Positions 16,960 through 26,066 of a DNA stretch of 64,000 bases are shown here, piece by piece. The stretch lies in NCBI GenBank assembly GCA_044370695.1, contig JBILVB010000001.1:9443-73442 (forward strand), written 5' to 3'. Numbering within the stretch: the first letter of the stretch is position 1; each line of letters opens with the position of its first letter. The position numbers were made by a program, and so were the translations under genes. Under the pieces are notes generated by a model. The model was not told where the DNA came from. It worked only from the letters and a program-made list of their open reading frames with translations, and searched no databases. This stretch comes from JBEIFW01 sp044370695 (GTDB lineage Bacteria; Actinomycetota; Acidimicrobiia; Acidimicrobiales; Ilumatobacteraceae).

Positions 16960-18657
16960 TCAACAGGCCTTCGCAACGCTCAGTGTCACGCGGGCACCCC
17001 GGGAGGTCGAGGCGTTCGCCGCCGGAGTCTGTTCCACGACCGTGTCCGGCACCTCCGTGCTGCAGCGTTCGTTCGCCTGCCCGAGGAGCCCCGCCTGGGC
17101 GAGCGCCTGAAGCGCTGCGTCCCGGCGTTGGCCGACGACTGCCGGGACCACGAGCCCTTTCGAGACCGTCACGGTCACGATCGAACCTCGCGTCGTGGGT
17201 TGGCCGCCCGGTGGACTGATCTCGATCACCTGACCGGCCGGAACCTCCGGATTGGGCACGGCCGGCTTCACGTTGGCCTGCAACCCCGCCTGTTGGATGA
17301 GGCGCACGGCGTCGTCCCGGGAGGTGCCGGGTGGGATCTTCGGCACGACGGCGGAGGTGTCGGCCTTGGCCACGCTCAGCGTGACGAGGTCGCCGACGTT
17401 CAGCTTCGTGCCTGCAGCAGGCTCCTGGGCGACGATCGTTCCGGGCTCGACGGAGTTGTCCGGCTTGCTCAGCGGTTGGATCCGCATACCGCGTTGGGAG
17501 AGTTCGGCGCTCGCGCTCAAGTAGTCGCGACGGCGGAAGTCGGCGAGCACCCACTGTTCGGGGCCAGTCGACACGATCAGGTTGATCGTGGACCTCGCCG
17601 CAACCCGCGAGCCGGGCGCCGGCGCCTGAAGCAGGATCCGACCGAACGGCTGGGGATCGCTGCGAGCGTCGATGATCAGACCGTCCAACTTCTCGGCCAG
17701 CAGCGCCGTGCTCGCCGCCTGGAAATCGAGGGAGGTCAGGTCCGGTACCGTCCGCAGCTCCTCGGCGTCGTCGAGCACCCGGGGTACGACGAGGACACCG
17801 ACGACGGCGAGAACGGCGAGAACGGCGAGCGCGATCGAGACGGGCACTGCGACGCGCGTCGGGCGCCCCGGGGACGCGCTCGACCGGGGCGACGGGACCC
17901 CGACGACGTCGAGCGTGGCATCGTGCCGACCGATCGTCCGGCCGTCGATGGGCGACACCACCTCGAACACGAGCGCCATGCGACCGGAGACGGTCGTGGA
18001 CGCCACCCTCGGCGTGATGGTGACCTGGAACGTGACCGGTGAGCCCGGGGCGACCGAGCCGGAGGTCGGGGTGCAACTCACCCAGGAACCGGGCACGCCG
18101 CGCACGACGACCGCGCGGGCCTCGATCGAGTCGCCCGTCGGCTCGACCCGAAGCGCGAACTCGGCGCTCGAACCCGGCATCACCGTCACCGAAGCAGGGG
18201 ACAGGAGTGCCGCCGACGGCTCGGGGGACGGCCGCCCGCCGGGCGTGGAGACGACGACCGAAGGCGCCTCCACGGGGGCGGGCGGCGGGGCGGCCGACGA
18301 GGCACGCAGCGGAGTAGGGGGCGAAGCGAGCGGGGCAGGCGGCTCCGGGTCGACGATGATCGGCACCTGATCGGGTTGCCGTGCCGTGCCGGCCGCCCGT
18401 GTCACCGCTGCACCGGCCGAGGTGACGTCCCCAGGCCCGACGGCGCGTTTGCGGGTGCGTCCTGCAAACCAGCTCGGAGCTTCCGCCGGAACACCGCCGA
18501 ACTCGACGGTGGGCTGCAGCGGATCCGGCGGGTGGGACGCCCCGCTCGCTCGCTCGGGCGGGTTCGGGCCCGGCGAAGCCGAACCGAGGTAGCTGTCGCA
18601 GCGAGAGCAGAACACCGTGCCGACCGGATTGCGGTGCCCGCACGAGGCGCAGTCCAT
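16960..18657 (-). CDS. zinc-ribbon membrane protein with four external PASTA domains
   Basis: Protein of 565 residues. The N-terminal zinc ribbon is C3-x2-C6 with C17-x2-C20, followed by a Pro/Ala-rich region and a beta-sandwich-like stretch (about 160-255, SVTVMPGSSAEFALRV). A membrane helix lies at about 267-290, and four PASTA-like repeats follow, opening VPDLTSLDFQ and ending VTLSVAKAC. PASTA arrays normally sense or bind cell-wall fragments and usually sit on kinases or PBPs; no kinase domain is present here. ATG 18657 has GGGGGA upstream. The gene faces the dynamin operon tail to tail with zero bases between the stops. Confidence 0.85.
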   Translation of the reverse strand: MDCASCGHRNPVGTVFCSRCDSYLGSASPGPNPPERASGASHPPDPLQPTVEFGGVPAEAPSWFAGRTRKRAVGPGDVTSAGAAVTRAAGTARQPDQVPIIVDPEPPAPLASPPTPLRASSAAPPPAPVEAPSVVVSTPGGRPSPEPSAALLSPASVTVMPGSSAEFALRVEPTGDSIEARAVVVRGVPGSWVSCTPTSGSVAPGSPVTFQVTITPRVASTTVSGRMALVFEVVSPIDGRTIGRHDATLDVVGVPSPRSSASPGRPTRVAVPVSIALAVLAVLAVVGVLVVPRVLDDAEELRTVPDLTSLDFQAASTALLAEKLDGLIIDARSDPQPFGRILLQAPAPGSRVAARSTINLIVSTGPEQWVLADFRRRDYLSASAELSQRGMRIQPLSKPDNSVEPGTIVAQEPAAGTKLNVGDLVTLSVAKADTSAVVPKIPPGTSRDDAVRLIQQAGLQANVKPAVPNPEVPAGQVIEISPPGGQPTTRGSIVTVTVSKGLVVPAVVGQRRDAALQALAQAGLLGQANERCSTEVPDTVVEQTPAANASTSRGARVTLSVAKAC

Positions 18658-18743
18658 GTCCCCCTGGCCGATCCCGAGGCGGCAACCGTCGCCGCCGTGC
18701 GTGGCGACGCTACACCGGCCCGGGGCGACCCTCGGAGGCTGCC

Positions 18744-19433
18744 ATGATGCGCGGCGAGGAGGAACCGGTGCCGATCGATCACGAGCCGAGCGACGACTGG
18801 GCCGCCATGGCGCAGGCCGCTGCGGCGCTTCGCCGTCTGAACCGCGCCTTCGCCGGGCGGGTCGCCTCCGACGACGAGCTGCGGTCGCTCGCCGCCACCG
18901 CCGGAGCGCTCGCGTCACGCCTGGAGTCGGGTGCCGCCCGATCGAAAGAACAGGTCATGGGCGCGGCGCTCGGCATCACCCCGGGCTCGGTGGCGCCGGG
19001 CGCGACCCCGGTCGGTGACGAGCTCGAGTTCGACCCGCTCGGCGCCGGCGGCGGCCGCCTTCACCCGGCCAGCGTCGGGTTCCGCCTCGTGCGCGACACC
19101 GAGACCTCGGTGCGGTGCACCACCGTCGTCGACGGCATGTTCCAAGGCCCGCCGGAGCGGGTGCACGGCGGGATCGTGGCATTGCTCTTCGACGAGGTGA
19201 TGAGCGCGCTCAACCGGGCCATGGGCACCCGGGCCTTCACCGCCCGGCTCACGCTGAACCTGCGCGCCCCGGCCCCGGTCGGCTCGGAGATCACGATCCG
19301 GGCGTGGCGGCAGTCCGTCGAGGGCCGCAAGATCACCATCTGCGCCGAAGGCCACGGGATCGACGGGACGTTCGCCGACGCCGACGGGCTGTTCATCGCC
19401 TGGAAGGACCAGGGTGGTGCCGCCGGCGGCTGA
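18744..19433 (+). CDS. hotdog-fold thioesterase (PaaI/THEM4-like)
   Basis: Protein of 229 residues. The C-terminal half holds the hotdog signature VHGGIVALLFDEVMS followed by TARLTLNLRAPAPVGSEI, typical of acyl-CoA thioesterases of the PaaI/THEM4 group. The N-terminal 90 residues are a helical extension. ATG 18744 has GGAGG 5 nt upstream; GTG 18768 also has a good AGGAGGAA site, so the exact start is open. It probably releases free acids from acyl-CoA. It overlaps the cupin gene by 20 nt and starts 86 bp from the divergent PASTA gene. Confidence 0.83.
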   Translation: MMRGEEEPVPIDHEPSDDWAAMAQAAAALRRLNRAFAGRVASDDELRSLAATAGALASRLESGAARSKEQVMGAALGITPGSVAPGATPVGDELEFDPLGAGGGRLHPASVGFRLVRDTETSVRCTTVVDGMFQGPPERVHGGIVALLFDEVMSALNRAMGTRAFTARLTLNLRAPAPVGSEITIRAWRQSVEGRKITICAEGHGIDGTFADADGLFIAWKDQGGAAGG

Positions 19434-19806
19434 GGACCGGGGATCGCCGGTCGGCCCCGAACTGATCGAGGCGACGCCGATGCGACCCCGGCCCGGACGA
19501 CCGGTCGGTCGTGTCGTGCGAGCCCCCGACGGTCGATCGCCGGCGATGTTCGAATGGGAGCTGCGTGCCCAGGAGTGGTCCGACGAGCATCCGCACGACG
19601 AGTACGTCTACGTGCTCGACGGAGAGGTGCACGTCACTGCGGGCGGGATCACCGTCGTGACCGGCCCCGGCGGGCTCGTACGGGTGCCGGCCGGCGTGCG
19701 AGGCCACTACGCCGCCCCGGACTACGCGCACCTGCTCAGCGTCTATCCGCCGCAGGCCGACGGCACGAGCGATCCCCGCGGCGCGCTGCGCGAGCTCGAC
19801 CGCTGA
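19414..19806 (+). CDS. cupin domain protein
   Basis: Small single-domain cupin of 130 residues. Motif 1 is HPHDEYVYVLDGEVHV, giving two His and one Glu metal ligands; motif 2 is VRVPAGVRGHY. The function of such small cupins ranges from dioxygenases to binding proteins and cannot be set here. GTG 19414 lies inside the thioesterase gene (20-nt overlap), so the two are translationally linked. It converges on the acyl-CoA dehydrogenase gene 20 bp downstream. Confidence 0.8.
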   Translation: MVPPAAEDRGSPVGPELIEATPMRPRPGRPVGRVVRAPDGRSPAMFEWELRAQEWSDEHPHDEYVYVLDGEVHVTAGGITVVTGPGGLVRVPAGVRGHYAAPDYAHLLSVYPPQADGTSDPRGALRELDR

Positions 19807-19826
19807 TCGCCCGGCCCACGGCGGGT

Positions 19827-21041
19827 TCACTCCACCCGCAGGCCCGTGACCGCCCGCGCGATCACCAGACGCTGGATCTCCGAGGTGCCCTCGAAGATCG
19901 TGTAGATCTTCGCATCGCGGTGCCAGCGCTCGACGGGGTACTCCCGGGTGTAGCCGTAGCCACCGAGGATCTGGATGGCCTGCTCGGTCACCCACACCGC
20001 GACCTCGCCGGCCTTCAGCTTCGACATCGAGCCCTCGCCGCGGTGCAGGCCACCGTTGCGGGCCTGCCAGGCAGCCCGGTGGACCAGCAGGCGGGCGGCG
20101 TCGACCTCGGTGGCCATGTCGGCGAGCTTGAACGCGATGCCCTGGTGCATGGCGATCGGCTTGCCGAACGCCGTACGCTCCTTCGCGTACTCGAGCGCGT
20201 ACTCGTAGGCGGCCCGAGCGATGCCGATCGCCTGCGCGCCGACCGTCGGCCGGGTGGCCTCGAAGGTGGCCATGGCCGGCTGCTTGGCGCCGGTCACGCC
20301 GGCCTCCCGGGCCCGGGCGAGCTTCGCGTCGAGCTTGTCCTTGCCGCCCAACAGCATCCGGCCCGGCACCCGCACGTCGTCGAGCACGACCTCGGCGGTG
20401 TGCGAGGCCCGGATCCCGTGCTTCGCGTACTTCTGACCCTGCGAGAGGCCCGGTACCCCCTTGGGCACCACGAACGTCGCCTGGCCCCGGGACTTGAGCG
20501 CCGGGTCGACGGTGGCCACCACGACGTGCACGTCGGCGATGCCGCCGTTGGTGATCCACGCCTTGGTGCCGTTGAGCACCCACTCGTCGGTGGCCTCGTC
20601 GTACACCGCGCGGGTCCGCAGTGACGACACGTCGCTGCCGGCGTCGGGCTCGCTCACGCAGAACGCGCCGAGCTTCACGTCGTCGGCCGTGCCGTAGCAC
20701 TGCGGCACCCACTCCATCAGCTGCTCGGGCGTGCCGTTCCCGGCGATGCCCGCGGCGGCCAGCCCCGAGCCGAAGATCGCGAGACCGATGCCGGCGTCGC
20801 CCCAGAACAGCTCCTCGGCGGCCACCGGCAGCATCAACCCGGACGGATCGCCGAAGCTCTGGGCGATGAAGTCGAACGAGTAGAGCCCGACCTTGGCCGC
20901 TTCCTGTACCACGGGCCACGGGAACTCCTCGCGCTCGTCCCACTCGTGGGCGGCGGGCCGAACCACGGCGTCGGCGAAGTCGTGCACCCACTTCTGCACC
21001 TGCTGGACGTCTTCGGAGAACTGCAGCGAGAACTCGGCCAT
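19827..21041 (-). CDS. acyl-CoA dehydrogenase
   Basis: Full-length FAD enzyme of 404 residues. It has the flavin/substrate loop [14 protein letters not shown], a [12 protein letters not shown] segment, and near the C-terminus [15 protein letters not shown], whose Glu is the usual catalytic base. It introduces an alpha-beta double bond in acyl-CoA. ATG 21041 follows a strong GGAGGAG site. Upstream lie a short tandem repeat and a 16-bp palindrome (21103-21118) that may bind a TetR regulator. It is divergent from the FMN reductase gene, a possible partner in flavin supply. Confidence 0.92.
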   Translation of the reverse strand: MAEFSLQFSEDVQQVQKWVHDFADAVVRPAAHEWDEREEFPWPVVQEAAKVGLYSFDFIAQSFGDPSGLMLPVAAEELFWGDAGIGLAIFGSGLAAAGIAGNGTPEQLMEWVPQCYGTADDVKLGAFCVSEPDAGSDVSSLRTRAVYDEATDEWVLNGTKAWITNGGIADVHVVVATVDPALKSRGQATFVVPKGVPGLSQGQKYAKHGIRASHTAEVVLDDVRVPGRMLLGGKDKLDAKLARAREAGVTGAKQPAMATFEATRPTVGAQAIGIARAAYEYALEYAKERTAFGKPIAMHQGIAFKLADMATEVDAARLLVHRAAWQARNGGLHRGEGSMSKLKAGEVAVWVTEQAIQILGGYGYTREYPVERWHRDAKIYTIFEGTSEIQRLVIARAVTGLRVE

Positions 21042-21065
21042 GGGGCTCCTCCAGGGACGGGGCGG

Positions 21066-21100
21066 GACGGCGGACGGCGGACGGCGGACGGCGGACCGCG
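21066..21100. repeat. five 7-bp tandem units (GACGGCG)
   Basis: Four exact GACGGCG units and a fifth variant (GACCGCG) lie just upstream of the acyl-CoA dehydrogenase ribosome site, between the start codon and the palindrome at 21103. Variable copy number would change operator-to-gene spacing. Confidence 0.85.
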
Positions 21101-21102
21101 AA

Positions 21103-21118
21103 GTTACCACTGGGTAAC
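21103..21118. promoter_or_regulatory. 16-bp inverted repeat, candidate TetR-type operator
   Basis: GTTACC-ACTG-GGTAAC: perfect 6-bp arms around 4 nt, in the divergent space between the acyl-CoA dehydrogenase and FMN reductase genes. The same architecture occurs before the TetR gene (39744) and between dxs and an SDR gene (52431). Confidence 0.6.
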
Positions 21119-21146
21119 CTCGTCGGGTCAACGGCAGCATGCCTTC

Positions 21147-21704
21147 GTGCACGTTCTCGCCATCGCCGGCAGCCTGCGAGCCGGATCCTTCAACGCCGCG
21201 TTGTTGCGGGCCGCGCTGGCCCACCTCCCCGTCGGCGTCACCGTCACGTGGGAGGACGGCCTGCGCGACCTACCCCACTACGACCAGGACCTCGACGACG
21301 CCGGCGACCATCCCCTCGTCGGCGCGTTCCGGGCGCGATGCGCCGCTGCCGACGCCGTGTTCGTCGCCGCCCCGGAGTACAACACCGGTTTGCCGAGCGC
21401 GCTGAAGAACGCCCTCGACTGGGCGTCGCGCCCGTTCGGGAACTCCCCGCTGAAGGGGACCGCCGCCGCCGTGATCGGCACCTCGACGGGTCGCAGTGGC
21501 GCCGCGCGCGCCGTGGAGCACGCCCGGTTCGTGCTGCTGATCTGCGGAGCCCGACTCACCGAGGCCCAGCTCGCCGTGCCCTCGGCCCGCCAGGTCTTCG
21601 GCGCCGACCCCGTGGTGCTGCCCGACGACGTCACCGGCGCGCTGGCCGGCATCGCCGGGGAACTGGTCACGCTCGCATCGGCACCCCCTGCAACGCCGGG
21701 GTGA
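21147..21704 (+). CDS. NADPH-dependent FMN reductase family protein
   Basis: Flavodoxin-fold reductase of 185 residues. The FMN phosphate loop is GSLRAGSFN near the N-terminus, and [18 protein letters not shown] is the family's PEYN segment. It reduces FMN or quinones with NAD(P)H. GTG 21147 gives the correct N-terminus ([11 protein letters not shown]); no ribosome site is seen. The 3' end overlaps the acyltransferase gene on the other strand by 38 bp. The palindrome at 21103 lies 29 bp upstream. Confidence 0.88.
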   Translation: MHVLAIAGSLRAGSFNAALLRAALAHLPVGVTVTWEDGLRDLPHYDQDLDDAGDHPLVGAFRARCAAADAVFVAAPEYNTGLPSALKNALDWASRPFGNSPLKGTAAAVIGTSTGRSGAARAVEHARFVLLICGARLTEAQLAVPSARQVFGADPVVLPDDVTGALAGIAGELVTLASAPPATPG

Positions 21705-23685
21705 TCGCGCCGAACACCAACTGCGCCCCCGGCGCGAGGTAGTGCACGCCGTCCCACCGGTAGGACAGGCCCCGGGCCACCTGCTCGTCGGCGCACCATT
21801 CCGCAGGGCCGGCGACGAAACGGGCCCGCTGGGGTTCCTCGGCCGCCACCCGCCGCAGCACGTCGTTCAGGTGCCGCACCCGCGCGTCCTCACCCCGCTC
21901 GGGCAGCAGGGGCAACCCGCCGACGGCGATCGGCCGGTAACAGGGAACCTCCAGCAGGACCGTGGTCGCACCGGCTGCCGAGACCGCTTCGATCCCGGCT
22001 CGCAACGTGCCGAGGAGCACGGCGTCGTGCTCGGGCGTACCGAACCGCAGGACCGTGCCGTTGCGGTCGAGATCGAACACGTCCCACGCGCCGATCAGCA
22101 CGAGCGCGGCATCGGCCTTGGCCGAGGCCACCGAACGGGCCCAGCGTTGCGGCGCGTCCTTGCACGGGTCGAAGAACCGTCGGAATCCGGCGCTCGAGCG
22201 CATCGACCCACCGGGGAACAGCCCGCATCCCTCGATCGAGCCGTCGACGAGACCGAAGGCCGCCGTGGCCGTGCCGGGCGCGTTGCGCACCAACGTCATC
22301 GCCTGGGAGTCGCCGACGACGGCGACGGTGCGCCGCCCGGGCGTCGACACCGCGGTTCCCGGCGGGCCCGCGGACACCGCCCCTCCCGACGCCGCCTCCG
22401 GGACCGTCCCGGCCGTCGATGCCCCGGCCGTCGATGCGGGTGTCACCTCCGATGCGCCGCCTGCCGGCACCGGCCCGGTGGCGAGATCCACCTCCTCGGC
22501 GCCGGCGAGTCGGTAGCCGGCGAACGGCACGACCAGCGCGACGGCCAGCCCGGCCGCCAGGGCCGGCCGCCGGGCCCATCGCCGCTCGCGGATCGGGGTC
22601 TCGACGTACGCGTAGGTCAGCTCCGTGGCCAACACGGTGACCGCCGCCCGGAACGCGAGCAACTGCCAACCCGACATCCCGGTGTCGGCCTCCGTGAACA
22701 CGACGATCACCGGCCAGTGCCACAGGTACAGCCCGTAGGAGCGTCGCCCCACCCACTGCAGCGCAGAGGTCGCCAGCACCGTTCGGAACCGGCGCGCCCC
22801 GGGGTGGACGGCGGCGGCGATGGCCACGAGCGACACGAGCGACACTGCGGCCATCCCGCCCCGGTACAGCACCGGGCCGAGCGATTCGGTCGGCAGGAAG
22901 AAGCCGTAGGTGTCGAACCCGACCACGGCGATGGCCAACAGCGCCAGCGCGCCGAACCCGGCGGCGTCCAGCAGCGGCAGTGCTCGACGCCCGGCCGCGG
23001 GATGCCGCCACGGCCGCCACACGCACGCGAGCGCCGACCCGGCCAGGAGCCCCGACGCCCTCGTGTCGGTGCCAACGTAGGCCCGTGTGGCGTCTCCCGT
23101 CGGGTCGGCGAGGACCACGAACCACACGGCCGAGGCCACCGCCAACCCGCCGAGCACGGCGCCGGCCCGACCGACGCGTGCCCCGACCCGGGCCGCCAAC
23201 GCCCCGAACGCCACCGGGAACACGAGGTACCACTGTTCCTCGACCGCCAGCGACCACAGGTGCCGCAACAGCGGTGGCCGCCCGAGCTGATCGAAGTACC
23301 CCTGCCCGGTCCAGATCTGCCACCAGTTCGACACGTAGAAGACCGACGCCACCAGGTCGCTGCGCAGCCGCGCGAGCGCATCGGGGACCTGCCAGGCGGC
23401 GTAGGCAGCGACGACCACGAGCATCGTCGCCAGCGCCGGCAGCAACCGTCGCGCCCGCCGAATCCAGAACTGCCGCAACGAGATCGTCCCGGTCATGTCA
23501 CGCTCGTCGAGCAGCAACGCAGTGATCAGGAAACCGCTGACGACGAAGAAGACCTCGACGCCGAGGTAGCCGCCACCGAACCACCCCCAACCGAGGTGGT
23601 AGGCGATCACCACGAGCACCGACACCGCCCGCAGGCCGTCGAGCGCCGGCTGGTGCGGCAGTCGCACGACGGGCCCGGAGCTCAT
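21667..23685 (-). CDS. acyltransferase 3 with C-terminal SGNH domain (OafA-like)
   Basis: Membrane protein of 672 residues. The N-terminal 350-370 residues form the acyltransferase 3 domain with about ten membrane helices, including LDGLRAVSVLVVIAYHLG (the conserved His) and VEVFFVVSGFLIT. The C-terminal domain has SGNH motifs: VVGDSQAM, IGAWDVFD and DGVHY. Such proteins O-acetylate or O-acylate surface polysaccharides or peptidoglycan, the membrane part passing the acyl group to the external SGNH domain. ATG 23685 starts MSSGPVVRLPHQPALDGLR. It lies 11 bp after the SDR gene read in the same direction. Confidence 0.92.
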   Translation of the reverse strand: MSSGPVVRLPHQPALDGLRAVSVLVVIAYHLGWGWFGGGYLGVEVFFVVSGFLITALLLDERDMTGTISLRQFWIRRARRLLPALATMLVVVAAYAAWQVPDALARLRSDLVASVFYVSNWWQIWTGQGYFDQLGRPPLLRHLWSLAVEEQWYLVFPVAFGALAARVGARVGRAGAVLGGLAVASAVWFVVLADPTGDATRAYVGTDTRASGLLAGSALACVWRPWRHPAAGRRALPLLDAAGFGALALLAIAVVGFDTYGFFLPTESLGPVLYRGGMAAVSLVSLVAIAAAVHPGARRFRTVLATSALQWVGRRSYGLYLWHWPVIVVFTEADTGMSGWQLLAFRAAVTVLATELTYAYVETPIRERRWARRPALAAGLAVALVVPFAGYRLAGAEEVDLATGPVPAGGASEVTPASTAGASTAGTVPEAASGGAVSAGPPGTAVSTPGRRTVAVVGDSQAMTLVRNAPGTATAAFGLVDGSIEGCGLFPGGSMRSSAGFRRFFDPCKDAPQRWARSVASAKADAALVLIGAWDVFDLDRNGTVLRFGTPEHDAVLLGTLRAGIEAVSAAGATTVLLEVPCYRPIAVGGLPLLPERGEDARVRHLNDVLRRVAAEEPQRARFVAGPAEWCADEQVARGLSYRWDGVHYLAPGAQLVFGAITPALQGVPMRA

Positions 23686-23696
23686 GGGACCCGAAC

Positions 23697-24581
23697 CTAC
23701 TGAGGCTCCTGGCGGATGCGCCGGTACCGGGGCGCGCGCCCCGTGGTGCCGTAGGCCATGCCGGCGAGCTTGTCGTTGAGGCCCTTGAACATGTGGCTGT
23801 ACTGGGTGATGCGAGGACCGGCGGCGAGCAGCCCGCCGTCGACGACGATGTCCTGGCCGGTGACGAACACCGAGTCGTCACCGGCCAGCCACAGCGCCGC
23901 TCCGGCGATGTGCTCGGGCAGGCCGCGGTCGGGCCACGGCTGCAGTTCGGCGCGCCAGTCGTCGGCCCGGGCCTCGTCGCCCATGTGCATCAACGGGGTG
24001 TAGATCACCCCCGGGCAGATGGCGTTCACCCGGATCCGGAACGGTGCGAGCTCGAGGGCGGCGGCCTGCGACAGGCGTGACACGGCGGCCTTGGCCGCCG
24101 AGTAGGGCGTCGCCCCGCCGCCGGCGTTGATCCCGGCGATCGAGGCGGTGTTGATGATCGACCCGCCCCGGCCGGCGTCGATCATCACCTTGGCCGCGTG
24201 CTTGATCCCGAGGAACACCGAACGGACGTCGACCGCGAACGTCTCGTCCCACGCGTCGACGTCGATCTCGGTGATCGCCCCGAACGCCCCGCCGATCCCG
24301 GCGTTGTTGAACATCACGTCGAGCCGGCCGAACGCCTCGACGGCCAGGCTCACGAGCGCAGCGACGTCGTCCTCCACGGCGACGTCGGTGCGGGAGAACC
24401 GCACGCGCTCGTGCTGGCCGCGGGCCCGGCAGGCCGCCAGGAGTTCGTCCCCCTTGGCGGTGTTGAGGTCGGCGACGACCACGCAGGCGCCCTCGGCCAA
24501 GAAGCGTTCGACGCTTCCGAGGCCCATGCCGCTCGCCCCACCGGTGATGACGGCGACCTTGCCGTCGAGCCGTCCGCTCAT
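23697..24581 (-). CDS. SDR family oxidoreductase
   Basis: Short-chain dehydrogenase of 294 residues. TGGASGMGLGS is the cofactor loop, NNAGIGG the structural motif, and YSAAKAA with the preceding NTASIAG serine the active site. An ADLN segment after the second strand (Asp) suggests NAD rather than NADP. The C-terminal 40 residues after the usual SDR end are basic and of unknown use. ATG 24581 has GAGGAGGGA upstream. It lies between cysS and the acyltransferase in the same direction. Substrate unknown. Confidence 0.88.
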   Translation of the reverse strand: MSGRLDGKVAVITGGASGMGLGSVERFLAEGACVVVADLNTAKGDELLAACRARGQHERVRFSRTDVAVEDDVAALVSLAVEAFGRLDVMFNNAGIGGAFGAITEIDVDAWDETFAVDVRSVFLGIKHAAKVMIDAGRGGSIINTASIAGINAGGGATPYSAAKAAVSRLSQAAALELAPFRIRVNAICPGVIYTPLMHMGDEARADDWRAELQPWPDRGLPEHIAGAALWLAGDDSVFVTGQDIVVDGGLLAAGPRITQYSHMFKGLNDKLAGMAYGTTGRAPRYRRIRQEPQ

Positions 24582-24650
24582 CGAGATTCCCTCCTCGCCG
24601 GTGCCCCCTGCGCCGGCACCCGCATCCTGGCCCGGCTCGGACGCCTGCGC

Positions 24651-26006
24651 CTACCGACGGACCTTGGTGCCCTCGCGGGTGGTCTCGACCACCCAGCCGT
24701 CGGCCTGGAGTGCGGCCCGGAGCTCGTCGGCAGCGGCGAAATCCCTCGCCGCACGCGCAGCGTCGAGGGCGGCCGCCCGAGCCGCCACGTCGTCGGGAAC
24801 GTCCGCAGCCGCCTTGAGCCGCAGGCCGACCGCGTCGCACGCGGCGCGCACGGCCGCCGCCAACGACCCCGCAACCGACGCCTCGCCGGCGTCGAGGGCC
24901 GCGTTGGCCCGGGTGACGGCGTCGAACACGACCGCCATCGCACCCGGGGTGTCGAGATCGTCGTCCATGCGCGCCGCGAAGTCGGCGAGCACCGCAGCGT
25001 CGGGCGCGGCGCCGTCGGCGGGATGGCGGCGGGCCAGTCCGTCGAGCCGGCCGAGCGCCTTCACGGCGGCTTCGAGCACCTCGGCGCTCACGCCGACCGG
25101 TGAGCGGTAGTGCGACTGCAGCAGGACCATCCGGTACGCCCGGGCGTCGTAGACCTCCGTGAGGTCGAGGAGGTTCGCCACGTTCCCGAGCGACTTCGAC
25201 ATCTTCTCGCCCTCGGCGTCGACCACGAAGCCGTTGTGCATCCAATGGTTCGCGAACCGCTTGCCGAGTGCGACCGCCTGGGCCCGTTCGTTCTCGTGGT
25301 GGGGGAAGCGCAGGTCCATGCCCCCGCAGTGCAGATCGAAACCCTCCCCCAGCAGCTCCAGCGACATGACGACGCATTCGGAGTGCCAGCCGGGCCGGCC
25401 GGCGCCCCACGGCGAGGGCCACGAGGGCTCGCCGGGCTTCGACAGCTTCCACAGCGCGAAGTCCGCCGGGTGGCGCTTGGCCTCGGCGCCGAACACCTCC
25501 CGCTCCCCACCGCCGGCGAGCAGGTCCTCGAGCCGCTGGTGGGCGAGCAGCCCGTAGTCGTCCACCGTCTCCACCGACAGGTACACGCCGTCGGCCGTGG
25601 CATAGGCCCGGCCGGTATCGACGAGCCGACCGATCATGTCGACCATCTGGGTGACGTAGTCGGTGGCGTGGGGGACGTCGGTCGGGCGCTCCACGTCGAG
25701 GCGGGACATCGCCGTGAACCACACGTCCTCGCACCGGCGGGCGATGTCGCTCGGGTCGCGCCCCTCGCGCTGGGCCCGGTCGATGATCTTGTCGTCGATG
25801 TCGGTGATGTTCGACACCAGGCGCACCTCGAGGCCCTGCCATCGCAGGTAGCGACGCAGCACGTCGTAGACGAGCGTCGCCCGGCCGTGGCCGAGGTGTG
25901 GCGGACCGTAGACGGTCGGCCCGCACAGGTAGATGGTCACGACCCCCGGCTCGCGCAGGGCGAGCTCTCGAACCTGCTGGGTGGCGGAGTCGTAGAGCCG
26001 GATCAC
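24651..26006 (-). CDS. cysS: cysteinyl-tRNA synthetase
   Basis: Class I tRNA ligase of 451 residues charging tRNA-Cys. The HIGH-type motif is HLGHGRAT, preceded by YLCGPTVYGP whose Cys is a zinc ligand; further zinc ligands are in GWHSEC and HHENE; KMSKSLGN is the ATP loop. TDIDDKII is typical of CysS rather than of the mycothiol ligase MshC. GTG 26006 is the start. It lies 60 bp downstream of the DUF4234 gene in the same direction and may be read with it. Confidence 0.93.
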   Translation of the reverse strand: MIRLYDSATQQVRELALREPGVVTIYLCGPTVYGPPHLGHGRATLVYDVLRRYLRWQGLEVRLVSNITDIDDKIIDRAQREGRDPSDIARRCEDVWFTAMSRLDVERPTDVPHATDYVTQMVDMIGRLVDTGRAYATADGVYLSVETVDDYGLLAHQRLEDLLAGGGEREVFGAEAKRHPADFALWKLSKPGEPSWPSPWGAGRPGWHSECVVMSLELLGEGFDLHCGGMDLRFPHHENERAQAVALGKRFANHWMHNGFVVDAEGEKMSKSLGNVANLLDLTEVYDARAYRMVLLQSHYRSPVGVSAEVLEAAVKALGRLDGLARRHPADGAAPDAAVLADFAARMDDDLDTPGAMAVVFDAVTRANAALDAGEASVAGSLAAAVRAACDAVGLRLKAAADVPDDVAARAAALDAARAARDFAAADELRAALQADGWVVETTREGTKVRR

Positions 26007-26066
26007 GGGCGCCGAGCGTACCGGCCGCCCGCGATCCGGCTCCGTCGAGAATCGTCAGCAGCCGGC

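Noticed and set aside
21742..23703. Plus-strand open frame opposite the acyltransferase gene
   Set aside because: Arg/Pro/Gly-rich shadow; the minus strand encodes conserved acyltransferase and SGNH motifs.
24651..26006. MshC (mycothiol ligase) instead of cysS
   Set aside because: TDIDDKII, full length of 451 residues and the C-terminal anticodon-type domain fit CysS better.
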